64,000 bases of DNA from Polyporus tsugae (taxonomy: Eukaryota; Basidiomycota; Agaricomycetes; Polyporales; Polyporaceae). Of this stretch, positions 11,155 to 22,144 are shown piece by piece (the first letter of the stretch is position 1; each line of letters starts with the position of its first letter). The stretch spans positions 1,240,001-1,304,000 of the forward strand of contig JAHRBS010000008.1 of assembly GCA_024305745.1 (NCBI GenBank), written 5' to 3'. A model generated the notes under the pieces. It made no database searches, was not told the origin of the DNA, and worked only from the letters and a program-made list of their open reading frames with translations. The translations under genes and the position numbers were made by a program.

Positions 11155-12816
11155 ATGGCTCAGCAACCGCGCCCTTCCTCCTCCACCTCGTGCGTATTCC
11201 TTTTCCCATCATCCACACGTGCTTCTAATGCCGGTCATACAGGCATAACGAGAACTGGAAAACGGGTCTGCGCCCACCACCAAAAGACTACCGCCCGCAG
11301 ACCGAAGATGTGACTGCCACGAAAGGCGTCGAATTCGAAGACATGTTCCTCCGCCGCGAACTCCTCATGGGCATCTTCGAGGCCGGCTTTGAGAAGCCGT
11401 CGCCCATTCAAGAAGAGGCCATCCCCGTCGCGCTCACCAAGCGCGACGTCCTTGCCCGTGCCAAGAACGGCACCGGCAAGACCGCGGCCTTCGTCATCCC
11501 CTCCCTCCAGCAGGTCGACGTGAACAGGAACAAGATCCAGGCGCTGCTCCTCGTGCCTACGCGCGAGCTCGCGCTGCAGACCGCGCAAGTCTGCAAGACG
11601 CTCGGGAAGCACATGGGCGCCCAGGTCATGGTCACTACTGGCGGGACGACCCTCAAGGACGACATCATGCGTCTATCCGAGACCGTACACGTACTTGTCG
11701 GTACACCTGGGCGTATTCTCGACCTTTCTGGCAAAGGCGTCGCCGACCTGAGCGAATGTCCGGTCTTCGTCATGGATGAGGCGGACAAGCTGTTGTCCGC
11801 CGAATTTGCGCCGGTCATGGAGCAGCTCCTGTCGTATCTCCCCAAGGACCGTCAGGTCATGTTGTTCAGCGCGACGTTCCCAATAATTGTGAAGGATTTC
11901 AAGGTGCGTGGTCTTTGTCCCTCGTTGTCGGTGTCGGAATGCCAACCGCGTTGTAGGAGAAGCACATGAACTCCCCCTACGAGATCAACCTTATGGAAGA
12001 GCTTACTCTTCGTGGTGTCACACAATACTACGCCTATGTCGAGGAGCGACAGAAGGTGCATTGTCTCAATACGCTATTCTCCAAGGTGTGTCTCGCCGCT
12101 CCGCTTCGTCGTCGCTTGCATGATATTGACGCTCGCTGCAGCTACAAATTAACCAATCTATCATATTTTGTAACTCTACAAACCGCGTCGAGCTCCTCGC
12201 CAAGAAGGTCACCGAACTAGGCTACTCTTGTTTCTACTCCCACGCGAAGATGCTCCAATCCCACCGCAACCGCGTCTTCCACGATTTCCGCAACGGCGTG
12301 TGCCGGAACCTCGTCTGCTCGGACTTGCTCACGCGCGGTATTGATATCCAGGCGGTCAACGTCGTCATCAACTTCGACTTGCCGAAGAACGCGGAGACGT
12401 ACCTCCATCGTATCGGCCGTTCCGGACGGTTCGGCCATCTTGGTCTCGCAATCAACCTCGTCACATATGAGGATCGTTTCAACCTGTACAAGATCGAGCA
12501 GGAGCTTGGTACGGAGATCCAGACGATCCCCCAGCAAATCGATAAAGGCTTGTACGTTGCGCCCACGGGGCCCGTCGACGACAACGGCGAGCAGCAGAAG
12601 GGCAAGGCTGTCATCCAACAACCGCAGCCCCAGCCCCAACATCAACCCCAGCCTGCGCAGAGACAGGGACAACCTGGTCCTCAAGCGAGGCAACAAGGGC
12701 CCGCACAGGTCGTGTATCAGAGCGGCCCTCAGCAGCGCGTAAACGGCGGCGTGGTACCCCAGCAGCAGCAGCAACCATACCCGAATGGGTACCGCGGCGT
12801 CCCTGTAGCGCGATGA
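11155..12816 (+). CDS. DHH1: DEAD-box RNA helicase Dhh1 (DDX6 family)
   Basis: Exons 11155-11189, 11243-11903, 11957-12085 and 12142-12816; 499 residues. The family activates decapping and represses translation in P-bodies. Motifs in order: Q motif (FEKPSPIQ, about 61-68), Walker A AKNGTGKT (85-92), [23 protein letters not shown], then the second RecA domain with [18 protein letters not shown] and [10 protein letters not shown]. The [11 protein letters not shown] segment before the Q motif is specific to Dhh1/DDX6. The last 90 residues are Gln/Pro-rich, as in fungal orthologues. Introns are 52-56 nt. The first exon encodes only 11 complete codons and is supported by the clean TCG|CAT junction. 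Confidence 0.95.
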
Positions 12817-13910
12817 AGTGTTCCTTCATACGCCTACGACACTTGTTAGCGCGTCATAGGAGGTAGGAGTGGAGAGAGGATGAGGATGGGAGGAGTGTAG
12901 GAGAGGGGAGGAGAGAGCGGGGATGTGTATTACGCCGGTTGGACCACACGACTCTCATGCATTCAATTTCGCCCCGGCTGCCTCGGTTTATCGCAACGAC
13001 AAGAAGGGATCCTTGTACGATATCATCATCTTCGCTCCTCGAACGCTCGCATCGCACCGCTCACCACACCCAGGACTCTCGCAATCGTCGTCACTATCGC
13101 CATCACCATCGCCGGCAACCATGTTTCCTTATCACCTCTACCGCCGTCACTGTCCCTTGGACTTGCAACCTTGATCCTCTTCAGACTCGAGTCGATTACA
13201 CCACTCCCAGCTCACACGGTACGCCTTTCACCTCACACCCATACACATACAGCCGCAGTAGTCCCCAAACGCGACCATCCTCGCTCCCACTGGTACCCAA
13301 TCCATCCCTCCATTTCACACTCGAGCTCACCATGTGCAGCACCAACACCAATGCGAACGCGCTCGAGGACTCGACGTTCCCCCTGTTGCTATCTGTCTCT
13401 GTCCCAATTTGCTGCTGTGTCCAATCATCGCCGTCGCCGACTTTTATTATACGGTTATCGTTTACTTTCGCTACTACTCTCCTACTACTATCCCCTGCGG
13501 ATCCCCCTTGCCGTTATATGTTCGCTCGTTGCATGTAGCTGTAGGTCTGCTCCCGTGGATTGAATGCATCTCGTGTGGTCTTGCCAATCGTTTTGTCTCG
13601 GAGCAGTGTGCGCGATATGAGTACATGACAGCATGAACGACGCCGACGGTAGCGCCGGCGCGGTTGTTGGCGCAGCGCTCTCGAGTTTGACTGGGCTATT
13701 CGTCGGTAACCATGGCTTGTCATGAACCACGACAGTGTCCTCATCTTCTAACGACCTTCCAGACTAGACCAGATACTGGACGTGCTTGACTTCACCCTCT
13801 ACGCCTGGACTGAGAGCACGACGCTCGAAAAAGCTTGAACTGAGCTTTTCCCCCCTTCGAGAGGTGTCGTCTGTAAGACATTTACCTTCAATTGCAAGTC
13901 TTCTTCTGCC
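12817..13910. other. Intergenic, no supported gene
   Basis: It begins with the DHH1 3' region and continues into pyrimidine- and CA-rich sequence (about 13020-13500) typical of promoter or leader DNA. Frames of up to 212 codons are low-complexity. The next ATG with a convincing protein is at 13911. Confidence 0.4.
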
Positions 13911-15343
13911 ATGTCCCGCTCGGAAGAGAACCTACCACTATACTCTGAACCATCCACCCCAACTCTTCGACACCGGTCACCACGCCCAAGTAGCCCTTCC
14001 CGATTACCCCTACCCCGGAGGATGGACTACACAGTACGCCAGCTCCTCCGTCCACATAGACTCCTCGCGTTCCTCAAAATCGCACTCCCCGTGCTTGTCG
14101 TCATGGTCGTCGCCGGGCTGCTGTACTGGGAGCCCCACATCGAAATCGCGGTCTACAACCGCGCATGGGTAAAGCAAGAGATCCTCACCGTGCCCCCGCT
14201 CGGCGGGTGCTTCAGCCCGCGCGCCATCTCCCCCAGCTACAATGCCACGGACGCGCTCTACGGTGCCCGGCGGACGGAGGTGCACGCAGGGATGACGCTG
14301 CAGTTCGGCATGGACTGCTACGACTTTGCGGGGACGATCCAGCCGCTCGACCTCTCACCGCCCTCACGCCCGATCCCAGGCGACCAGCGCGTGCAGTACC
14401 ACACGTACTGGCGGACGGACCTGGCGGCGTTCGGGGAGCGGCAGGAGTGGATGCTCAAGTCGTTCTTCGCGACGCAGGACACGGGCCGCGCGCGGCTCGT
14501 GCTCTGGTCGAACGGGGACCTGTCGCAGAACGTGATCTTGCAGAAGTGGTTGAAGAAGTACCCCGAGGCGTTCGCGCTGCGCGTCGTGGACTATACGCAG
14601 CTCGCGAGGGGGACGGAGCTCGAGGGGACCGCGCTGCTGCGCGTGAACGACGCGAAGGCGTGGATCGACGGGGACCTGGTGCGGTTGTTGGTGATATGGG
14701 CGTACGGGGGCGTGTGGGTCGATATGGACTCGCTGCTGACGCGGGACTTGGCCCCGCTGCTGGAGCATGAGTTCGTGACGCAGTGGGACTGCTACGGTGC
14801 GTCTCTTCCTCTTTCTCTCTTCTTGCGGCTATATGCGCGCGTTTTTTTTGCTTTCCCTCCCGTCCACATTCGTCCTCACACTGTTTTGTCGCAGACAAGA
14901 AGTACATCCCGATGAACGGGGCGCTAATGCACTTCCGGAAGCACTCCCCATACCTCTGCGAGGCGTTCCACATCATGGCTACCTCTGCGCCGCCGCGCAA
15001 GGGCACGACCGACTGGGGCGCGCTCCTGTACCTGAAGCTCCGGCGGCGTCTGCTCGCGGGGGGTATCCAGCCCTTCAAGGTGCTTCCGTTCTGTTTCTCA
15101 GACGCGCGGTCGTGCCGGCTCGACAACCGCCTCCCCGACCCATTCGTCTCCGACCCGTCCGATGGGAGGTGGGCCATGGGCTATGGCAGGGAGGTGGGAG
15201 GGGGGCTGGATAGCGCGCTGAAGAAGGTGTTCTCGGTGCATTTGCACAACCAGTGGGAGAAACCGTACCCTTCGGAAGGGTGGGTCGAGCGGTTGTTGTT
15301 GAGGAGGTATGAGAGGGAGATTGGTTCACATGACGCTTCGTAG
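13911..15343 (+). CDS. Type II membrane glycosyltransferase with DXD motif (GT32-like)
   Basis: Exons 13911-14796 and 14895-15343 (98-nt intron), 444 residues. A cytosolic tail of about 48 Ser/Pro/Arg-rich residues precedes one membrane span (ALPVLVVMVVAGLLYW). The rest should face the Golgi lumen. The segment WAYGGVWVDMDSLLTRDL at about 263-280 is the sugar-binding DXD region of the Gly_transf_sug (GT32/A4GALT-like) fold. The upstream motif NDAKAWIDGDLVRLL also fits. The luminal part shows Cys residues and HNQWEKPYP near the C-terminus. The donor and acceptor sugars cannot be told. Confidence 0.83.
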
Positions 15344-15839
15344 GCGGGTCTCGTTTGGTATCTGCTATCTTGTTCTGTATCTCTTGCTCTATTCTAATCA
15401 TGCTGGACAGCCCGTGGGCCCAAACGATCCATCAAATTTTGCAGGACATTCGGCATCGATCGAGAGTGGGCCGATAGGTGTTCTGTGATCTTAAACGTGT
15501 ACGTATACGGCTCCTGGAACATGGTAGGGTTCAGTGCAGAGAACATAGGTGGTCTGGGGTGTTTGGCAGCATCGGAGTTACGGCCCCTTTTTGGCTGGGC
15601 AAATATGACGGTGCAACTACTTACATGATTATATTGTAGCCGTGAAGTATGGCGACTTTTGAGAACCCGATGCAGTCGACGTTCAGTGCAAGCGGACAGA
15701 AATACTTCTAGTCTCAGGAGAGCAGTTGATAGGACCCCGGCCCGCGTTAGCCAGCGCGTATAGTCCCTTTTCTGTGAACTACTGCCGCGCTCAGTGCTCA
15801 AGTGCTAGTTTAACTGGATGCGACTCTTCAGACCTGGGT
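15344..15839. other. Intergenic, nothing recognised
   Basis: About 500 bp between the glycosyltransferase stop and the first exon-like fragment of the next remnant. Only short frames on both strands. Confidence 0.4.
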
Positions 15840-16389
15840 CCCTCGGACACTCGACAAATGCTGGATACTGGAGATCAATTTATCGCCCGACTGGATTCGC
15901 AGGACTCCGAGTTTTTCGAAGTTATCCAACTCGGCCCCACGATTTTCCAGTTCGTACCTCTGTTGACACTCTTTATGTAATTGTCTGAGTTTCATCTCGT
16001 TTGTCTCCCTCTAGGCCACGGTTTTGGAGCATGCCGAGCTCAGGCTTGCGTAGTGATGGATGGGACGGTCCGCTGGCTCGCTTTCAAACCGGACGGCAAG
16101 GAGAGAGCTCGTGCTCGCTGCGCGATGGATGTCGGGGGCAATTTCTTGACTTTCGAGACCACAAAGCAGCCGGTCAAGCTCGCGCTGGACCACGTATCTC
16201 GTTCTGTGAGTAGCAAACGTGGATTTTACAACGTTCCACCGCTCTATTCAGGCGACCTCGACTGATCTCCACTGGCAGTTGGAGGGTCCATGTCGAGTAG
16301 TCGCGGCCACAATCTTCCTCTACCTGGCCGCCGTCTTCACGCACAAGTACGAGGGGGTATACATCGTCCCCGACTATCCGCTCCACTAG
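15840..16389 (+). pseudogene. Possible decayed gene fragment, unknown family
   Basis: Three protein-like blocks lie in order. Block A (about 15852-15953) reads DTGDQFIARLDSQDSEFFEV. Block B (about 16015-16205) includes DGTVRWLAFKPDGK and GGNFLTFETTKQPVKLALD. Block C (16279-16389) includes VVAATIFLYLAAVFTHKY and ends at a stop. B and C join in phase 0 through a normal 73-nt intron. A and B do not join in phase at the visible splice sites, and no start codon with an N-terminus is clear. It could be a real gene with a first exon I missed, or a frameshifted remnant. Confidence 0.3.
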
Positions 16390-16743
16390 GGTCCAGCTGG
16401 ACGAAAACGGGGGGTCGTAGATTACATCATGGCAAAGTATGCCCGTGACTACATGCGTAGTCGTCGTGCACTCTGCAGAAATAGGAAACACAAGAGCCCA
16501 AGTCGGGCGGGATCGGTGAGGGAGCTGTCCGGAAAGGTGTGGTCGTAACAGCTTCTTGGTTGAATCTGAGATTCGAGCTATTTTTCAGCAGGCCCGCTGC
16601 CCGGTACAGTTACCGCAGCACAATGCGGTCGTGTCCCCGCATTATATATGTACTGCTTCCGATGGCACCGATGCCGAATACTTGTCTCCACCCCAGTGAA
16701 CTGTAGCTGTTGAACCAAGGCCCAACTCATTGGCAGGCAACTG
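16390..16743. other. Short intergenic region
   Basis: No coding frame stands out. It should hold the promoter of the gene at 16744. Confidence 0.35.
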
Positions 16744-18028
16744 ATGTCCAAACGCTCAGTGAGGCCTCTCCCCCTGCACTTTGTCACGGTCGTTAACCCG
16801 TACCCTAGGCAGCCTTATCAAACAGATCGGGACAGAAAGGCCTTCGCGCGGTGGACCACTTCTATCGTCGGCGAGCACAACCTTTCCGCATTCTACCACA
16901 AGCTAAAGGTATGTACTATCTCCCTCATCGTTTTCGCCGCGCAACTCTCATCGGTATGTCATAACGCTAGTCCCCGAACATGAGTGTCATCTTAGTCCTG
17001 AAAGGAGGCTTCTCCGACTTTCGTTGCCTCCTCGGCGAGCATCGCTGGCGCGAGATACTCAAGACCCCGAACAAAGACCAGAGAGAGGAGGTCTCGAGCA
17101 TCTTCCTATGCACGATGACCACGCCGCGGTCAAAGTTGAAGAAAGAATCATGGAAGCAGGTCAGGGTTGACTCCTCCTGGTTCAACGAGTGGTCTCCTTG
17201 GAAAGACAAGTCCGTCCACACACAATCTCTCCGCGTCCCCTTCCTAAGAGTGTTAACATGGACCGCAGCGATATCATCTACCCCTACCCCTTGCCGCACT
17301 TCTGCAGGCCGCCCCAGGAGAACATCCCGGGCAACCCACTGTGTCGTCCACTCCGGGAGGACCTCGAACACGAAAGCACGGACAACACGAGACCGAAGCT
17401 AATCCACATCCCTGCCTCGCGCCCCGCGCAGCGATCTACTGTAGTCCCCTCTACCTACCGCAGCCCCTCCGTCCCCCACCCATCCGACGACGGCTTCGAC
17501 CTCGAGTACGACTTGTCCCAGACCAACGAGAAGCTCCCCACGCCGCCCGGCATCGTCCCGCCCGGGCTCGGCCCGCTCCCGTCCACGCTCTCCGCAACGC
17601 CTTTTGTCCCGGTGATCTGGTACGGCGCGGACGCCCTGAATGGCGATGCCGTCACGGTCGTCCCGTGTCGCGCGTCCGATGCAGATACAGAAGAAAATAC
17701 GCTGTGGCTGGGCTACTCAGGCGAAACAGACTCGCCGCCGCCGCCGGACCTGGGCAAGCTGCACGGCATGATGCCATGGATCCGCCGCTGGCAGTGCAGG
17801 AAACGCAAGCGCAATGCCCGTAGCGTCCGGCCGCGGCTCGAAACGCGGGAGGCATGGCACGCACTGCGCAGGCAGAGGCAGCACCACCACCAGCGCGCGC
17901 GGCCGGTCGACTGGGCGTGGGAGGGAGGTTCGAGTTCGAGTGCGGGAAGTGAGGCCGGGAGTGGGAGCGAGGCGTCGACGTGCGGGTCGGTGTTGGGCGG
18001 GTGGGACGAGGACGAGGAGCCGTCCTAA
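16744..18028 (+). CDS. Unrecognised protein, 377 residues
   Basis: Proposed exons 16744-16908, 16971-17159 and 17249-18028, all in phase 0. The first two exons give an ordered domain with HFVTVVNPYPRQPYQT and MSVILVLKGGFSDFRCLLGE. The last exon is Pro/Ser-rich with PLPHFCRPPQENIPGNP, an ordered stretch around VPVIWYGADAL, a basic patch (RRWQCRKRKRN) and an acidic end. The second intron has a weak acceptor (CCTAAG), so the join of exons 2 and 3 is the least certain part. No family is recognised. Confidence 0.5.
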
Positions 18029-18455
18029 ATCTCCAGAGACCCTACCGTCCTCCGCCGCTCATGTTTTCCTCTTTCTTGAAGATTTTTACTTGGGCTCAGC
18101 GGGAACGATTCCGCCTACAACTCAGCCTGCAGACTACAGTGGAAACCCTATATACCCTAACCTGGCGTTTTACCCCATACCGGATATCCATTGGTTATGT
18201 GCCGTAAACCCATACTAAGTTACTTTATGGGATAAGCGCTCGTATGGGTTGGATAGAATGCTTACGACATAAAGGTGTGTCAACGACGATGCTGCGCCTG
18301 ATCGATGATCATGATCCTCCACATACTGTACTTACTATACATATATATACTAATACTGTACTGTAGCACCCAGTCACTGAGCTTGTCATGAGCTACGAAA
18401 TCGGCTCCCTCTCGAAATTGAGGACGAGGCACAGCACTCTATCGCATCGCACCAG
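18029..18455. other. Upstream region of the F-box/WD40 array
   Basis: AT-richer than its surroundings, with a 9-bp inverted repeat (AACCCATAC at 18207-18215, GTATGGGTT at 18242-18250) and TATA-like runs (18340-18358). Unlike the spacers inside the array it carries no F-box/LRR relic, so the array seems to start here. Confidence 0.45.
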
Positions 18456-20835
18456 ATGCCTCCGATAGAGATATTCGAGGAGGTCATCGACCAAGCCAGC
18501 GACGACACCGCTTCCCTACACCATCTCTCCCTCACATGCCATGCCTTCCTGCTCCGCGCTCGATATCACCTTTTCAGCAGCATACTCCTTCAGAATCCAC
18601 AACGGGCGGAATCATTCAGTCAGTTCCTTGACTCGCACCCGTGGGTTCGCCTCCTCGTCCGAAAACTCGTCCATTCCACCTTTGTTCCCATCAGCGACTC
18701 CCGCCCAACCGTCCGCATGCTCGACGTCATTCCTTTGCACCTCCTCTCCCGACTTCCAAACCTGCGCACGTGGGAGATGGGAATGGCAGGGATTGAGCGT
18801 CGTTTGGAGGCGGGGTCTTGGCTCTCGTGCCATGGCTCTGAGCTATCGAGCTACCAGAGCTACAGCAGCAACGTCCGGAACTTGGAGCTGGCGTACGTCC
18901 CCTTCGAGGACATATCCGACTTCATCGGGCTGGTCTCGGCGTTCACCTGCATCCATAACCTAACCTGTTCCCACATTTGGATCAAGTCCTCGATGGAGGC
19001 GGCTCCGCACGGCTCGGAGACGGACACCCTTGGCCGTTCGATGCAGATGACAAGCTTGCGGGTGAGTACGTTCGAAGACTCGTTTGATTGAACGCATGGA
19101 GTGTACCGCTGAAAACGGTGGGTTTCGAAGTTCAGCACAACTGTGGACATTGGTGCAGTCGCGTACCTGCTGGACTGGAGTCGGACTACGTTGCGTAACT
19201 TTGCCTTCACCTTTGAATCGCGCCAATCCGATGATTATTTCGGTGAGATCCAAGTTCCCTCCCACCTCAGGCTCACAATAACTTGACGACTTCAACAGGA
19301 CGGTTGGCACCGTTGATGTGTCGGCTCTCGCAGCTCTCGTCCTTGACGGTTGTAATTCCGTCTGCGGCAATCTCTTGGGAGGATGAAGGGGATATACTAC
19401 GCCACATTCGCTTTGCCGCGAGGATCGTGGAGAGCGTCAAGAGCGTCGGTGTGCAAGACGTGCAGGTGGAGTTCAAGCCGGATCCCATCGCAAGCCTCGG
19501 TTGCTCTTTGTCCTCCGGTGTTGGGTCACTAGAGGCGTCCAGAGCGTTGGAGGAGGCGCTCCTCACCTTCCCTCGCCCTCACATTCTGTTCCATGATGCC
19601 GCCACCATGCGCGGGACAGGAAGATGGGACTTCTGGTCTACGACCATAAAGCGTGCATTTCCGAAGCTGAGCGAGCGCGGGTTCCTTTCCTTTCCACATC
19701 GTAAGTGTGGTTTGCTCTACCATTCTTGCCACAACCAACTGACGGCGCGCACGTTTCAGCCCAATCGGACATTTCAGGCTCAGTCGGCCACGAAGCAGCC
19801 GTGAGATGCTTAGAAACCTCACTCCACGGCCAATGTGTAGTGACCGCCTCCGAGGACGGGACCATCATTGTCTGGGATGCGGAGCGGGGTACGGTCGTGC
19901 ATGAGTGGTTCGCACACAAGCGAGGTGTCCGCGCCCTTGCACTGTCACCGGATGGCCGGCGACTCGTATCGATGGGTGGAAGGGACACGGCCCTCACAGT
20001 ATGGGACATCAACAATGGCGTCCAGCAAGCTGTCGTGCTTGAGGGCCATACGAAATCCGTCACCGCCTGCGCTTGGTCTCCGGATGGCGTACTGATTGCA
20101 TCGGCCTCTGCGGACGGGACGGTGCGCGTCTGGGATGCTGAGACGTTCGAGCAGCGTGATCTGCTTGACGTTCCGGAGCAGGTCTCCGGATTTCATCGCA
20201 TGCAGTTCTCTCCCGACTCGCGCTATCTAGCATGGACGGATCTACCACCCAGAACATGGGATGGATGCACAATCTGGAGCCCGCTCACGGGGGAGCAGCC
20301 GAAGAGGGTTCCTTCGCACCCGACCGATGGAGGTGTACTACCCGTCAAAGCGTTCTCGTTCGACCCGGAGAGCAGACGCATCGTCACCGTCCATCGGGGC
20401 AGGAGCTCCGAGGACGTCATTCGAATATGGGACGTCGCGACTGGCGCCGCGCTCGCTGTGATGGAGGGACATCCGGTGCTAGTGACAGATGTTTCATTCT
20501 CTCCGGATGGCAGATCCATTCTGTCCGCTTCGTGCGACGGCTTCGCGAAGATCTGGGATGCGGAGCAAGGGAGAGAAACGGCCTCACTTGAGAGGAGCGA
20601 TTTAGCGATTATGAAAGCAAGGTTTTCTCCCGACGGGAAGTATGTTGCCACCGCGTCGCGGGGAGAGATGGTCCAGGTGTGGAGGACGGGCGACGGTTCG
20701 TGTGCCGCGGTGTTTACTGGGTACGGGACGAGGGTGACACACATAGCTTTCTCTTCGGATGGTGAATCCTTGGCTTCCGGAGATTTTGATGGGGTAGTTT
20801 GTATCCGTCGTTTGTCGGGCTTCATCGGACACTGA
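18456..20835 (+). CDS. F-box/WD40 protein, array copy 1
   Basis: Exons 18456-19061, 19131-19242, 19299-19700 and 19760-20835; 731 residues. The F-box-like motif is at the N-terminus (PPIEIFEEVIDQASDD, then LSLTCHAFLLRARYHLF). Residues about 60-370 form an LRR-like helical/strand region (NLRTWEMGM, VRNLELAYVPFEDIS). Residues about 376-731 are eight WD40 blades with GH...WD pairs, such as LEGHTKSVTACAWSPDG and VRVWDAE. Such proteins usually act as substrate receptors of SCF ubiquitin ligases; the target is unknown. The position matching the first ATG of copies 2 and 3 is ATC here, so translation starts six codons later. Joining phases are 0, 1 and 1, as in the other copies. Confidence 0.85.
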
Positions 20836-21139
20836 TCCCATACCATGAATCAACATCCTGTACTCGTTCTGCGAGTGTAGATTACATACTGCTAGATTAC
20901 AAACTGCTAGATATGGACCTTCGATTCTTGGGGAACGTTTGCCAGCCGGAAGTAGCATCGGCTAGAATGTGTTGGGCACTGGCAGGACTAGGTACTTTTT
21001 TTTTAACCAGCAGCCGCGCCTCCTAATAGTATGGACTACGATGTCGGGGATGGGTTTGAGCGTTTCTTGCGACTGGGAGCGGGGCTGCGGGCTGCGGGGT
21101 GGGGAAAGGTGGTTCAGATCACTTCCGAACCATATGCAC
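20836..21139. repeat. Array tail repeat, copy 1
   Basis: Sequence after the copy 1 stop (CATCCTGTACTCGTTCTGCGAG and GGGAACGTTTGCCAGC blocks, then a T-run and CAGCAGCCGCG) recurs after copy 2 (24536-24850) and, more diverged, after copy 3 (28640-28830). It marks the boundary of the duplicated unit. Confidence 0.7.
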
Positions 21140-21960
21140 CGGGATAACCTAACCTGTTCCCGCATTTAGTTTCGGACGGCGAAGGGATAGAAATCTCGCA
21201 CAGCGCGGAGACGAACGCGTGTGCTAAATCACTCGGAATCAAAAGCTTGCACGTGAGTTCTCAAGTTCTTGACGACTTGGCAGTGTCTATGACGCGCTCC
21301 ACGGTTGAAAGCCTGGTCTTCGAAGGTCGGCACATCGTCAGACATTCGTGCAGTCGAGTACCTGCTGGACTCGAGTTGGCAGGCTCATACGCTCAATAAC
21401 CTTGTCATGACCCTTGATGAGGGCTACTATTCTAAATCTCCGGGTGAGGCATCCGAACTCACCTATACTACATACCTGACCCTGTGTCCTCATAACTTGA
21501 GTTGAAACTTGAAAGGTTGCTGGTTCGGCTTTCGCAGTTGTCATCGTTTAGGTTCATGATCCCATCCCTGGGCATCTTTTGGAGGACCCCAACACTGGCC
21601 GTATATTAGCAGAAACTTGGTGTGCAACAAGGATCCTCGACTCGGAGACGGTCGACGTTGTCCGGCGTGTACAAGATGTGCGGGTGGAGTTCAGGCCGGA
21701 GAGTATCGCGAGTCTTGGGTGCTGCTTGTCCCACGGCGTGGGGCCATTGGAAGGGTGCAAAGTGTTGGAAGAGGTTGTCTTCACCTTCCCTTTCTGTCGT
21801 ATTCTGTGCTATGGTCCCACCATCCTAGTTCTGGTCATCCGACATCAAAAAAGCTTTTCCGAGGCTGGAAGAACCATCACCCATCTGCAACCAACCAGCC
21901 ACTTTGAAACATGATCCAGCTGAAGCAGACCGTGGCGGCACTGGGAAGTCTCGTAATATC
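21140..21960 (+). pseudogene. Decayed F-box/LRR relic A
   Basis: The segment begins at AACCTAACCTGTTCCCGC, matching the end of exon 1 of the intact genes, and continues through counterparts of exons 2 and 3. Exon 2 is recognisable as AVEYLLDSSWQAHTLNNLVM and exon 3 as DVRVEFRPESIASLGCCLS. The F-box part is missing and there is no WD40 part. A Trp codon has become TAG at 21168, and other frames are broken. It is more diverged than the three intact genes are from each other, so it descends from an older paralogue. Confidence 0.7.
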
Positions 21961-22144
21961 ACTATCTCGATAAGGCGCTTAGTCTGAGGGGGAGATGGTA
22001 AGTAACTTCCCGGCAACAAATTCGCAGGCTCCCACACAGCCGCGACTCATCCCGTTTAATCTCTCCCCTCCACATACGACGACAGGACAAAATCCTCTTT
22101 GTCTTTTAATCGCGGAATTCCCCATCTACTATATCCAGCACTCT

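Noticed and set aside
12925..13563. 212-codon frame upstream of the glycosyltransferase
   Set aside because: Low-complexity leader-like DNA, overlapped by two other frames of equal length.
19705..20835. WD40 region as a separate gene starting near 19705
   Set aside because: In all three copies the WD40 exon joins the LRR-like exon in phase 1 through the same intron; the apparent start lies inside that intron.
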